A DNA stretch of 64,000 bases from Pseudomonas capeferrum (GTDB taxonomy: Bacteria > Pseudomonadota > Gammaproteobacteria > Pseudomonadales > Pseudomonadaceae): assembly GCF_000731675.1 (NCBI RefSeq), contig NZ_JMIT01000003.1, forward strand, positions 602,058 through 666,057, in the 5' to 3' direction. Within the stretch, counting starts at the first letter, position 1. Each line of letters begins with the position of its first letter. Position numbers and translations under genes: made by a program. Positions 1 through 9,144 of this stretch are shown piece by piece. Under the pieces are notes generated by a model. It ran no database searches. It had not been told where the DNA came from and was given only the letters and a program-made list of their open reading frames with translations.

Positions 1-335
<335 letters not shown>

Positions 336-381
336 TTACCTTCGCAGCTTCGATGCCGCAATCAACAATTGCCTTTCACTG

Positions 382-411
382 CCTCTGAGCCGGTAAAGCC
401 CGGCCCAGAGG
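382..411 (-). other. Stem-loop between spuD and spuE
   Basis: CCTCTGaGCCGG and CCGGCcCAGAGG form an 11-bp stem with one mismatch and a 5-6 nt loop, 13 nt beyond the spuD stop codon. There is no T-run after it on the transcribed strand, so it looks like an mRNA-stabilising or partial-attenuation hairpin rather than a full intrinsic terminator. Confidence 0.55.
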
Positions 412-424
412 TGTCGCATCAGGC

Positions 425-1522
425 TTATTTGCCCGACTTGATCTTGGTCCAGCTGCGGGTGATGTCGCGCTGGGCGGCCTTCTCTGGCGCTTTGATGGCG
501 TACAGTTGCGCCTTCACTGCATCAGACGGGTAGATGGCCGGGTCGCTGGTGATGTCCTTGTCGACGAACTCGGTCGCCGCCATGTTGCCATTCGGGAAAC
601 GCACGGCGTTGGTGATGGCGGCCATCACTTTCGGCTGCAGCAGGTATTCCATGAACGTGTAGGCAGCTTCGACGTTTTCGGCGTCTTTCGGAATGGCAAC
701 CATGTCATAGAAGGTGCCGGCACCTTCCTTCGGAATGACATAGCTCAGCTTGACCTTGTCGCCGGCCTCGTGGGCACGGGCCTTGGACTGCTCCAGGTCA
801 CCCGAGTAACCCACAGCCACGCAGATGTTGCCGTTGGCGAGGTCAGAGATGTACTTGGAGGAATGGAAGTAGGTAATCGACGGACGAATCTTCAGGAACA
901 GATCTTCCGCGGCTTTCAGGTCTTCTTTCTTGGTGCTGTCGCTCGGCTTGCCCAGGAAATGCAACGCGGCCGGGATCATCTCGGTCGGTGCATCGAGGAA
1001 GCTCACGCCACAGCTTTTGAGTTTTTCGATGTTCTCAGGCTTGAACACGACGTCCCACGATTCGATCTTGTCGACGCCCAGCGCGGCCTTGACCTTCTCT
1101 GGGTTGTAACCGATACCGATGGAGCCCCACATGTAGGGGAAGGCGAATTTGTTGCCTGGGTCGCTGGCATCGCCAACAGCCTTGAGCAGGGCTGGGTCGA
1201 GGTTTTTCCAGCTTGGCAGCTTGGAGCGGTCCAGCTCCTGGTAGACGCCGGCCTTGATCTGCTTGGCCAGGAAGTTGTTGGACGGCACGACGATGTCATA
1301 GCCCGACTTGCCTGCCAGCAACTTGGCTTCGAGGGTCTCGTTGCTGTCGAAGACGTCATAGACGACCTTGATGCCGGTCTCTTTCTCGAAATTGGCCACG
1401 GTGTCCGGGGCGATGTAGTCCGACCAGTTGTACACGTGCAGTACTTTGTCATCAGCCTGAACAGCGGTCGCCATGGCACCCATCAGGGCGGCGGCCAGCA
1501 ACGTCTTGCCCATTTTCTTCAT
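425..1522 (-). CDS. spuD: Polyamine ABC transporter substrate-binding protein SpuD/PotF
   Basis: Periplasmic binding protein for putrescine/spermidine uptake. It has 365 residues, as expected for the PotF/SpuD family. An N-terminal signal peptide ([23 protein letters not shown]) precedes [12 protein letters not shown], which in this family starts the mature ligand-binding fold, then [19 protein letters not shown]. The ATG at 1522 has a GGAG 8 nt upstream. It lies between spuC and the partial spuE paralogue on the same strand, the order seen in Pseudomonas spu clusters. Which polyamine it prefers cannot be read with certainty from sequence; SpuD of P. aeruginosa is mainly a putrescine binder. 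Confidence 0.93.
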   Translation of the reverse strand: MKKMGKTLLAAALMGAMATAVQADDKVLHVYNWSDYIAPDTVANFEKETGIKVVYDVFDSNETLEAKLLAGKSGYDIVVPSNNFLAKQIKAGVYQELDRSKLPSWKNLDPALLKAVGDASDPGNKFAFPYMWGSIGIGYNPEKVKAALGVDKIESWDVVFKPENIEKLKSCGVSFLDAPTEMIPAALHFLGKPSDSTKKEDLKAAEDLFLKIRPSITYFHSSKYISDLANGNICVAVGYSGDLEQSKARAHEAGDKVKLSYVIPKEGAGTFYDMVAIPKDAENVEAAYTFMEYLLQPKVMAAITNAVRFPNGNMAATEFVDKDITSDPAIYPSDAVKAQLYAIKAPEKAAQRDITRSWTKIKSGK

Positions 1523-1591
1523 GCGTCATGCTCCAGATTTTTTTTGATTAGCCATCCGTTCAGCTGCCAGGTCCCGCAGTACGCGCGCTGG

Positions 1592-1608
1592 GCGACTGAA
1601 ACAGTCGC
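1592..1608 (-). other. Short perfect inverted repeat between spuC and spuD
   Basis: GCGACTG-AAA-CAGTCGC is a perfect 7-bp stem with a 3-nt loop. It sits 12 bp from the larger hairpin at 1620-1659 in the spuC-spuD gap. It may be an RNA hairpin in the intercistronic region or a small operator. Confidence 0.45.
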
Positions 1609-1619
1609 TAGTCTGGCAA

Positions 1620-1659
1620 GTTACAAGGCGCTGTTTCAAGGAAAGCAGCCCCTTGTAAC
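1620..1659 (-). other. Long stem-loop between spuC and spuD
   Basis: GTTACAAGG pairs with CCTTGTAAC (9 bp). After one mismatch the inner arms GCTGTTT/AAAGCAGC continue for about 7 more pairs (one G-T wobble), giving a roughly 16-bp stem around a short loop. No T-run follows, so complete termination is unlikely. It lies in the 170-bp gap separating the enzyme gene spuC from the binding-protein gene spuD. Confidence 0.6.
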
Positions 1660-1692
1660 CAACTAATGTCACAACGCTAGCCTAGCAGGTGC

Positions 1693-3054
1693 TCATCTGA
1701 TCGCTTCGAGGGTCAGGTCCAGGCACTTGCGCGCCTTTTCCACCAGCTCGTCGATCTCTGCATGGCTGATCACCAGCGGTGGCGCGATGATCATGGTGTC
1801 ACCCACCGCACGCATGATCAGGCCGTTCTCGAAGCAGAAGTTGCGGCAGATCATGCCCACGCCCTTGCCTTCGTAACGGCTGCGGGTCGCCTTGTCCTTG
1901 ACCAGCTCGATCGCGCCGAGCAGGCCCAGGCCGCGCACCTCACCCACCAGCGGGTGGTCTTGCAGCTCACGCAAACGCTTTTGCAAATACGGTGCCGCTT
2001 CGTTGCGTGCCTGCTCGACAATGTGCTCGTCGCGCAGGATGCGCAGGTTTTCCAGGCCTACTGCGGCCGCTACCGGGTGGCCCGAATAGGTGAAGCCGTG
2101 GTTGAAATCGCCGCCTTCGCTGATCACCTTGGCCACAGTGTCACGCACGATCACACCGCCCATGGGGATGTAACCGGAGGTCAGGCCCTTGGCGATGGTC
2201 ATCAGGTCGGGCTTGAGGTCGTAGTAGTCGGAGCCGAACCACTCGCCGGTGCGGCCGAAGCCGCAGATGACTTCGTCGGCAACGAACAGGATGTCGTACT
2301 TGGCGAGGATCTCCTTGACCTTCGGCCAGTACGTTTCTGGCGGGATGATCACCCCGCCCGCGCCCTGGATCGGCTCGGCGATGAAGGCCGCGACGTTGTC
2401 TTCGCCGACTTCGAGGATTTTCTTCTCCAGTTGCTCGGCGGCCCACACCCCGAACGCGTCCGGGCTCATGTCCCCGCCCTCACCGAACCAGTACGGCTGC
2501 GGGATGTGCACAATGCCCGGGATCGGCAGGCCGCCCTGCTCGTGCATGCCACTCATGCCACCCAGGCACGCACCGGCGAAGGTGGAGCCGTGGTAGCCGT
2601 TGATGCGGCCGATGATGGTCTGCTTGTGCGGTTTACCCTTCAGTGCCCAGTAGTGACGGACCATGCGCAGCACGGTGTCGTTGCCTTCGGAGCCGGAGCC
2701 GGTGAAGAACACATGGCTCATGCCTTCAGGCGCCACGTCGGTGATCGCCTTGGCCAGCTCCAATGCCGGCGGGTGCGCGGTCTGGAAGAACAGGTTGTAG
2801 TACGGCAGCTCGCGCATCTGCTTTTCGGCAGCCTGCACCAGCTCTTCGCGGCCATACCCCACCGCAACGCACCACAGGCCGGCCATGCCGTCGAGGATCT
2901 TGTTGCCCTCGCTGTCCCACAAATGCACGCCCTGGGCCTTGGTAATGATGCGCGGCCCCTTCTCCTTCAGCTGTTTGTAGTCGCTGAAGGGCGCGAGGTG
3001 ATGCTCGCCGCTCAGGGTTTGCCATTCACGGGTTTGCGGGTTTTTGACGCTCAT
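1693..3054 (-). CDS. spuC: Polyamine:pyruvate aminotransferase SpuC
   Basis: PLP-dependent class III aminotransferase that moves an amino group from putrescine or related (possibly gamma-glutamylated) polyamines to pyruvate. It has 453 residues with the start taken at MSVKNPQTREWQ, which has GGAG 6-7 nt upstream. An in-frame ATG further up (3093) has no such signal. Visible family motifs are VADEVICGFGRTGEW (the cofactor-binding aspartate region) and MTIAKGLTSGYIPMGG with the Schiff-base lysine. It lies 48 nt downstream of spuB on the same strand, so the two are probably co-transcribed for polyamine breakdown. Confidence 0.93.
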   Translation of the reverse strand: MSVKNPQTREWQTLSGEHHLAPFSDYKQLKEKGPRIITKAQGVHLWDSEGNKILDGMAGLWCVAVGYGREELVQAAEKQMRELPYYNLFFQTAHPPALELAKAITDVAPEGMSHVFFTGSGSEGNDTVLRMVRHYWALKGKPHKQTIIGRINGYHGSTFAGACLGGMSGMHEQGGLPIPGIVHIPQPYWFGEGGDMSPDAFGVWAAEQLEKKILEVGEDNVAAFIAEPIQGAGGVIIPPETYWPKVKEILAKYDILFVADEVICGFGRTGEWFGSDYYDLKPDLMTIAKGLTSGYIPMGGVIVRDTVAKVISEGGDFNHGFTYSGHPVAAAVGLENLRILRDEHIVEQARNEAAPYLQKRLRELQDHPLVGEVRGLGLLGAIELVKDKATRSRYEGKGVGMICRNFCFENGLIMRAVGDTMIIAPPLVISHAEIDELVEKARKCLDLTLEAIR

Positions 3055-3102
3055 GTGCTTCTCCGTTATCCGACAGCCGCGCTCCTGCGGCACCAGGGTT
3101 GA

Positions 3103-4461
3103 TCAGACTGCAAACAGCAGGAACTCACGTTCCCAGGAACTGATGACGCGTTTGAAGTTTTCGTGTTCGGCGCGTTTGGTGGCGACGTAGCCGGTGATGA
3201 ACTTCTTGCCCAGGTACTGCACCAGCGCACGGCTGACTTCCATGCGTTCCAGGGCGTCTTCGATGGTCAGTGGCAGGCGCAGGTTGCGGCGTTCGTAACC
3301 ACGGCCCTGCACCGGCGCGCTGGCCTCGATGCCTTCGACCATGCCGATGTAGCCGCACAGCAGGCTGGCGGCGATGGCCAGGTAAGGGTTGGCATCGGCG
3401 CCCGGCAGGCGGTTTTCGACCCGGCGGTTCTGCGGCCCGGCATCCGGCACGCGCAGGCCGACGGTACGGTTTTCCTCGCCCCACTCGACGTTCACCGGCG
3501 CCGAGGTGTCGGGCAGGAAGCGGCGGAACGAGTTGACGTTGGGGGCGAACAGCGGCAGCGCCTCGGGGATGAACTTCTGCAGGCCACCGATGTGGTGCAG
3601 GAACAGCTCGCTCATGCTGCCGTCTTCGTTACTGAAGATGTTCTTGCCGGTGGCCGCGTCGATCACGCTCTGGTGCAGGTGCATGGCACTGCCAGGCTCG
3701 CCGGTCATGGGCTTGGCCATGAAGGTCGCGGCCACATTGTGCTTGAGCGCGGCCTCGCGCATGGTGCGTTTGAACACCAGGATCTGGTCGGCCAGGTGCA
3801 GCGCGTTGCCGTGACGGAAGTTGATTTCCATCTGCGCCGTGCCGTCTTCGTGGATCAGCGTGTCGAGGTCCAGCTTCTGCAGTTCGCACCAGTCATAGAC
3901 ATCCTCGAACAGCGGGTCGAATTCGTTGGCGGCTTCGATCGAGAACGACTGGCGGCCGGTTTCCGGGCGCCCCGAGCGGCCTACCGGCGGCTGCAGCGGG
4001 AAGTCCGGGTCTTCGCTACGCTTGGTCAGGTAGAACTCCATCTCGGGCGCGACAATCGGCTGCCAGCCTTTGTCGGCGTAGAGCTTGAGCACTTTCTTCA
4101 AGACGTTGCGCGGCGACAGTTCGACCGGGTTGCCCTTCTTGTCGTAGGTGTCGTGGATCACCTGCGCTGTCGGCTCGATGGCCCAGGGCACCAGGAACAC
4201 GGCGTCTTCGTCGGGGCGGCAGATCATGTCGATGTCGGCCGGGTCGAGCAGTTCGTAATAGATGTCGTCGTCGACGTAGTCACCCGTCACGGTCTGCAGC
4301 AGCACGCTCTCGGGCAGGCGCATGCCTTTTTCGGCGATGAACTTGTTGGTCGGCGAGATCTTGCCGCGCGTGATACCAGTGAGGTCGCTGATCATGCATT
4401 CGACTTCAGTGATCTTGTGCTCTTTCAACCAATCGGTGAGCTGGTCGAGGTTGTTACTCAT
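3103..4461 (-). CDS. spuB: Gamma-glutamylpolyamine synthetase, glutamine synthetase family (SpuB)
   Basis: Glutamine-synthetase-like ligase that conjugates glutamate to putrescine or another polyamine using ATP, the entry step of the gamma-glutamyl route. It has 452 residues. The N-terminal beta-grasp part has MISDLTGITRGKI, and the catalytic part has MEFYLTKR, AQMEINFRHG, MHLHQS and the ENRTVGLRVP and ENRLPGADANPY signatures of the family. The ATG follows TGAGG with suitable spacing. It is first in the leftward spuB-spuC-spuD-spuE cluster and divergent from a second GS-like gene. It is assigned SpuB rather than SpuI by length (452 versus 458) and position; substrate specificity is inferred. 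Confidence 0.88.
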   Translation of the reverse strand: MSNNLDQLTDWLKEHKITEVECMISDLTGITRGKISPTNKFIAEKGMRLPESVLLQTVTGDYVDDDIYYELLDPADIDMICRPDEDAVFLVPWAIEPTAQVIHDTYDKKGNPVELSPRNVLKKVLKLYADKGWQPIVAPEMEFYLTKRSEDPDFPLQPPVGRSGRPETGRQSFSIEAANEFDPLFEDVYDWCELQKLDLDTLIHEDGTAQMEINFRHGNALHLADQILVFKRTMREAALKHNVAATFMAKPMTGEPGSAMHLHQSVIDAATGKNIFSNEDGSMSELFLHHIGGLQKFIPEALPLFAPNVNSFRRFLPDTSAPVNVEWGEENRTVGLRVPDAGPQNRRVENRLPGADANPYLAIAASLLCGYIGMVEGIEASAPVQGRGYERRNLRLPLTIEDALERMEVSRALVQYLGKKFITGYVATKRAEHENFKRVISSWEREFLLFAV

Positions 4462-5035
4462 AAATACCTCAGGAGGTAAGGTGGTCCGCGCATTGATTCT
4501 GGATGGAGAAGATTGCTAAAGCAAAAACCCCCACGCACGAGCACAGTGGATACACTGAAACCAAGCGTGTCCGTAATGAGTTTGAAGGGCAGGAAGGCGA
4601 ATCGAGTAGCGCAACGCCGCTACGGGGGAAGGTCCGGGTGCGCCAAGCGTCAATTATTGCGGCCAGGGCGGCCACACCGTTGACGGTGCGTTCATGAACG
4701 ACAGGGGTACCCGACTGCACTGCGCAGGCAGCGCTTTCAGGTCGCGACAAGCGGACCATATGACCCTCGTATTATTGTGTTTTGGGTTGTGACCGAGCTT
4801 AGCCTTGTTCATTTTTTTACACAACACCTCCGTAAAAAATAAAACACGGCAAGCTTGAGATAGCCCTTTGAGCGGTAAATAGCGGATAATGGCACGCCCC
4901 GATATGCAGCAAATCTGCCGTAGATGTGCCATTTCAGGGCATCATGGGGTTGGCTTGACATCAGTATGGCTTTTCGATTGACTGGTCCTGCAAGCCCCCC
5001 TTGATTGATATTTTTAACAACAAAGGTGTTGCATC
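4462..5035. promoter_or_regulatory. Divergent spuB/spuI control region (574 bp)
   Basis: This gene-free stretch separates two divergent GS-like genes and should carry both promoters. It contains a 12-bp perfect palindrome CGTTCATGAACG at 4690-4701 and an AT-rich inverted repeat TTTTTTAC-N11-GTAAAAAA at 4813-4839. The region is visibly more AT-rich than its neighbours, especially 4760-4870. A 64-codon ORF at 4503-4697 has no family resemblance I recognise and is not called. In P. aeruginosa a spuA gene lies between spuI and spuB; none is present here. Confidence 0.55.
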
Positions 5036-6412
5036 ATGTCGGTACCCCCGCGTGCCGTTCAGCTTAACGAAGCGAACGCGTTCCTTAAGGAACATCCTGA
5101 GGTTCTCTACGTTGACCTTCTGATTGCAGATATGAATGGTGTGGTGCGCGGCAAGCGCATAGAGCGCACCAGCCTCCACAAGGTTTACGAGAAAGGCATC
5201 AACCTGCCGGCCTCCCTCTTCGCCCTGGACATCAACGGTTCCACCGTCGAGAGCACTGGGCTTGGCCTGGACATCGGCGATGCTGACCGCATCTGCTATC
5301 CAATCCCCGACACGCTGTGCAACGAGCCGTGGCAGAAACGCCCCACCGCACAGCTGCTCATGACCATGCACGAGATCGAAGGCGAGCCCTTCTTCGCCGA
5401 CCCTCGTGAAGTGTTGCGTCAGGTTGTCAGCAAGTTCGACGACATGGGCCTGACCATCTGCGCCGCGTTCGAGCTGGAGTTCTACCTGATCGACCAGGAG
5501 AACGTGAACGGCCGCCCGCAACCACCCCGCTCGCCGATCTCGGGCAAGCGCCCACAGTCGACCCAGGTGTACCTGATCGACGACCTCGACGAATACGCCG
5601 ACTGCCTGCAGGACATCCTCGAGGGTGCCAAAGAGCAGGGTATTCCGGCCGACGCCATCGTCAAGGAAAGCGCCCCGGCGCAGTTCGAAGTCAACCTGCA
5701 CCACGTCCCCGACCCGCTCAAGGCCTGTGACTACGCGGTGCTGCTCAAGCGCTTGATCAAGAACATCGCCTACGACCATGAAATGGACACCACCTTCATG
5801 GCCAAGCCCTACCCGGGCCAGGCAGGCAACGGCCTGCACGTACACATCTCCGTGCTGGACAAAGATGGCAACAACATCTTCACCAGCGAGGATCCCGAGC
5901 AGAACGCCGCGCTACGTCACGCTGTCGGCGGTGTGCTCGAGACCCTGCCCGCGTCCATGGCGTTCCTTTGCCCGAACGTCAACTCGTACCGTCGCTTTGG
6001 CGCGCAGTTCTATGTGCCGAACGCACCGAGTTGGGGCCTGGACAACCGCACCGTGGCCCTGCGCGTGCCGACCGGTTCTGCCGATGCCGTGCGCCTCGAG
6101 CACCGGGTAGCCGGCGCCGATGCCAACCCGTACCTGATGATGGCGGCCGTACTGGCCGGCGTGCACCACGGCCTGACCAACAAGGTCGAGCCCGGCGCGC
6201 CAATCGAAGGCAACTCGTACGAGCAGCTGGATCAGAGCCTGCCGAACAACCTGCGCGATGCCCTGCGTGAGCTGGACGACAGCGAGATCCTCAACAAGTA
6301 CATCGATCCGAAGTACATCGACATCTTCGTCGCGTGCAAGGAAAGCGAGCTGGAGGAGTTCGAGCATTCGATCTCCGACCTCGAGTACAACTGGTACCTG
6401 CATACCGTGTAA
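5036..6412 (+). CDS. spuI: Gamma-glutamylpolyamine synthetase, glutamine synthetase family (SpuI)
   Basis: Second GS-like ligase, 458 residues, probably attaching glutamate to putrescine, cadaverine or a related amine. The beta-grasp segment has LIADMNGVVRGKRIERT. The catalytic domain has CAAFELEFYLID, PAQFEVNLHH, NGLHVHISV, DNRTVALRVP and EHRVAGADANPY. It is clearly homologous to but distinct from the divergent 452-residue gene, and its length matches Pseudomonas SpuI. The start has a modest AAAGGTG upstream. A strong terminator follows 6 nt after the stop, so it is monocistronic. Exact amine preference is not visible. Confidence 0.88.
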   Translation: MSVPPRAVQLNEANAFLKEHPEVLYVDLLIADMNGVVRGKRIERTSLHKVYEKGINLPASLFALDINGSTVESTGLGLDIGDADRICYPIPDTLCNEPWQKRPTAQLLMTMHEIEGEPFFADPREVLRQVVSKFDDMGLTICAAFELEFYLIDQENVNGRPQPPRSPISGKRPQSTQVYLIDDLDEYADCLQDILEGAKEQGIPADAIVKESAPAQFEVNLHHVPDPLKACDYAVLLKRLIKNIAYDHEMDTTFMAKPYPGQAGNGLHVHISVLDKDGNNIFTSEDPEQNAALRHAVGGVLETLPASMAFLCPNVNSYRRFGAQFYVPNAPSWGLDNRTVALRVPTGSADAVRLEHRVAGADANPYLMMAAVLAGVHHGLTNKVEPGAPIEGNSYEQLDQSLPNNLRDALRELDDSEILNKYIDPKYIDIFVACKESELEEFEHSISDLEYNWYLHTV

Positions 6413-6417
6413 CTGAA

Positions 6418-6444
6418 AACGCCGCCCATCAGGGCGGCGTTTTT
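6418..6444. terminator. Bidirectional intrinsic terminator, spuI / argA
   Basis: AACGCCGCCC-ATCA-GGGCGGCGTT is a perfect 10-bp stem followed by TTT on the right and preceded by an A-rich stretch. It can end both the rightward spuI and the leftward argA transcripts, which converge here. Confidence 0.85.
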
Positions 6445-6463
6445 CATTGAGGCCGAGGCAGGC

Positions 6464-7762
6464 TTACAGCGACTTTTCGAAAATCTTCGAATTGCGCTGA
6501 TAGTTGTACAGCGAAGCCCGCGCCGCCGGCAGCCGCTCCACGCCACTTGGCGCAAAGCCACGCTCACGGAACCAGTGCGCAGTGCGCGTCGTCAGCACGA
6601 ACAGCGTATTCAAACCCATCTGCCGTGCCCGGCTCTCGATGCGTTCAAGCAGCTCATCGCCGCGCCCACCATGCCGGTACTCCGGGTTCACCGCCAGGCA
6701 CGCCAGCTCCCCCGCCTCGGAATCGGCAATCGGGTACAGCGCCGCACACGCGATGATCATGCCCTCGCGCTCGACCACGCTGAACTGCTCGATTTCCCGC
6801 TCCAGCACCTCGCGCGAACGGCGCACCAGGATGCCTTGCTCTTCCAGCGGGCTGATCAGCTCCAACAGGCCGCCGACATCTTCGATGGTTGCCTCACGCA
6901 CGACCTCGAACTGCTCCTGGGACACCAGCGTACCGCCACCCCCGCGGGTGAACAGCTCGGTCAGCAGCGCACCGTCTTCGGCATAACTGACGATATGGCT
7001 GCGCGCCACGCCGCCCTTGCAGGCCTCGGCGGCAGCATCCAGCAGCTCCCCCTGATAGTCGCTGCCCAGGCGCAGCAGATGCGGGGCCACCTGCTGCGGG
7101 CGCAGCTCACGCACCAGCTTGCCCTGTTCATCCAGCAGCCCCGGCTCGGCGCCGAACAGCAGCAGTTTGTCGGCACCCAGCTCGATGGCCGCGCGGGTGG
7201 CCACGTCTTCGCAGGCCAGGTTGAAGATTTCACCCGTGGGCGAGTACCCCAACGGCGACAGCAGCACGATGGAGCGCTCGTCGAGCAAGCGGCTGATGCC
7301 TTTGCGGTCGACCCGGCGCACTTCGCCGGTGTGGTGGTAGTCCACGCCTTCGAGCACACCGATGGGCCGGGCAGTGACCAGGTTGCCGGACGCCACGCGC
7401 AGGCGCGAGCCCTGCATCGGCGAAGCGGCGATGTCCATCGACAAGCGGGCCTCGATGGCCAGGCGCAGGGCACCCACAGCATCGATCACGCAATCCAGCG
7501 TGGCCGCATCGGTAATGCGCAGGCTGCGGTGGTAGTGCGGAGTCAGGCCGCGCTCGGCCAGGCGGCTCTCGATCTGCGGGCGCGAGCCATGCACCAGCAC
7601 CAGCCGCACGCCCAGGCTGTGCAGCAGCACCAGGTCGTGGACGATGTTGCCGAAATTAGGGTGCTCCACCCCGTCGCCGGGGAGCATGACCACAAAGGTG
7701 CAGTCGCGATGGGCATTGATGTACGGGGAAGCATGACGCAGCCAGTTGACGTAATCGGGCAT
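6464..7762 (-). CDS. argA: Amino-acid N-acetyltransferase (N-acetylglutamate synthase) ArgA
   Basis: Transfers acetyl from acetyl-CoA to glutamate, the first step of arginine synthesis. Its 432 residues match bacterial ArgA. The N-terminal amino-acid-kinase-like domain (about 15-280) includes LVLVHGSRPQIE and LLSPLGYSPTGE and usually binds arginine for feedback inhibition. The C-terminal GNAT domain (about 290-432) shows VNPEYRHGGRGDELL, the acetyl-CoA loop. The ATG is weakly preceded by AGG. Next upstream on the same strand, 124 bp away, is argE, so an arginine-related leftward unit is likely. Confidence 0.95.
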   Translation of the reverse strand: MPDYVNWLRHASPYINAHRDCTFVVMLPGDGVEHPNFGNIVHDLVLLHSLGVRLVLVHGSRPQIESRLAERGLTPHYHRSLRITDAATLDCVIDAVGALRLAIEARLSMDIAASPMQGSRLRVASGNLVTARPIGVLEGVDYHHTGEVRRVDRKGISRLLDERSIVLLSPLGYSPTGEIFNLACEDVATRAAIELGADKLLLFGAEPGLLDEQGKLVRELRPQQVAPHLLRLGSDYQGELLDAAAEACKGGVARSHIVSYAEDGALLTELFTRGGGGTLVSQEQFEVVREATIEDVGGLLELISPLEEQGILVRRSREVLEREIEQFSVVEREGMIIACAALYPIADSEAGELACLAVNPEYRHGGRGDELLERIESRARQMGLNTLFVLTTRTAHWFRERGFAPSGVERLPAARASLYNYQRNSKIFEKSL

Positions 7763-7886
7763 GACAGGGCCTGTGGATAAGTGGACGGAGAACGGCGATA
7801 CAGGGGGCGTTCAAGATCATCGTCGGAACAGGCTTGCGGTCACGCGCGGTCTCCTCTAGGCAGGAACGAATCAGCTCAATGGACGT

Positions 7887-9029
7887 TTAGTGCAGGCAAT
7901 AGTGCCGGATCAGGTCACGCAATAGACGCACGGTAGGCTCGATTCGTGACATTTCAAGGTACTCGCCAGGCTGGTGGGCACAGGCGATGTCGCCAGGGCC
8001 CAGCACGATGGTCTGGCAGCCCAGCTGCTGAAGATAAGGCGCTTCGGTGCCGAACGCTACCGCTTCGGCGCGATGACCGGTCAGGCGCTCGGCCACGTGC
8101 ACCAGCTCGGCGTCCGCAGCCTCCTCGAACGGGGGCACTTCAGGGAACAGCGGCGCATAGTCGATGCGCACCTCATAACGTTCCGCCAGCGGTACCAGCT
8201 TCTGGCGAATCGCCGCACGCAACTGCTCTGCATCCATCCCCGGCAGCGGCCGCAGGTCGAATTCCAGTGCACACTGGCCACAAATGCGGTTGGGGTTGTC
8301 GCCGCCATGGATGCAGCCGAAGTTCATCGTTGGCGTAGGCACGGTGAACTGTGGGTTGCGGTACGCCTGCTGCCATTGCCCGCGCAACTGCATCAGCTCG
8401 CCCATCACCGCGTGCATGGCTTCCATTGCGCTGCGCCCGAGGCTTGGGTCCGACGAATGGCCGCTGCGGCCCAAGATGTCGATGCGGTCCATGAGGATGC
8501 CCTTGTGCATGCGGATCGGCCGCAGGCCGGTGGGCTCGCCGATTACCGCTGCGCGGCCCAGCGGCTGGCCGGCCTCGGCCAGGGCGCGGGCGCCGGACAT
8601 GGAACTTTCTTCGTCGCAGGTGGCGAGAATCAGCAGTGGCTGCTTGAAGTCGTGCTCCAGCAACGGCAGCACGGCCTCGATGACCAGGGGGAAGAAGCCC
8701 TTCATGTCGCAGCTGCCCAGGCCGACCCAGCGGCCATCGATTTCGGTCAGCTTCAGCGGGTCGCTCGACCACAGCTGCTCGTCGAAGGGCACGGTATCGC
8801 TGTGCCCCGCCAGCACCAGGCCACCCGGGCCAGTGCCACGGCTGGCCAGCAGGTTGAACTTGCCGGGGCTGACCTGCTGGATGTCGCACGTGAAACCCAG
8901 GTCGCCCAACCAGCCGGCCAGCAGGTCGATGACCTGGCGGTTGGACTGGTCCAGCGCAGGCTGGGTACAACTGACCGAAGGCGCGGCGATCAAAGCGGCG
9001 AACTGGTCTTTCAGCGTCGGCAACGGCAT
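7887..9029 (-). CDS. argE: Acetylornithine deacetylase ArgE
   Basis: Zinc-dependent M20-family peptidase that hydrolyses N-acetylornithine to ornithine in arginine synthesis. It has 380 residues. Metal-site motifs are GHSDTVPF (first His/Asp), GSCDMKGFF (bridging Asp), ATCDEESS (catalytic Glu pair) and a C-terminal CAHQPGEYL histidine. The dimerisation insert lies in the middle, as in the family. AGGAG stands about 7 nt before the ATG. It is divergent from the CYTH-CHAD gene and upstream of argA. Confidence 0.94.
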   Translation of the reverse strand: MPLPTLKDQFAALIAAPSVSCTQPALDQSNRQVIDLLAGWLGDLGFTCDIQQVSPGKFNLLASRGTGPGGLVLAGHSDTVPFDEQLWSSDPLKLTEIDGRWVGLGSCDMKGFFPLVIEAVLPLLEHDFKQPLLILATCDEESSMSGARALAEAGQPLGRAAVIGEPTGLRPIRMHKGILMDRIDILGRSGHSSDPSLGRSAMEAMHAVMGELMQLRGQWQQAYRNPQFTVPTPTMNFGCIHGGDNPNRICGQCALEFDLRPLPGMDAEQLRAAIRQKLVPLAERYEVRIDYAPLFPEVPPFEEAADAELVHVAERLTGHRAEAVAFGTEAPYLQQLGCQTIVLGPGDIACAHQPGEYLEMSRIEPTVRLLRDLIRHYCLH

Positions 9030-9144
9030 GCCCGTACTCCTCGGAAGCGTTGCCCATCATAGGACCATCTGCCGTCTGGAATAAACCGTTGGCGGCCGAC
9101 TGCTGTAGACTCTGTTGCCAACGAGCCCCTCCTTCGAGCCAGCG

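Noticed and set aside
506-1666. 386-codon plus-strand ORF over spuD
   Set aside because: It is the antisense shadow of spuD, which has a signal peptide, ribosome site and family match; high-GC codon use leaves opposite frames open.
4503-4697. 64-codon ORF in the spuB/spuI gap
   Set aside because: No ribosome site, no recognisable family, and it lies in a region with promoter-like features.
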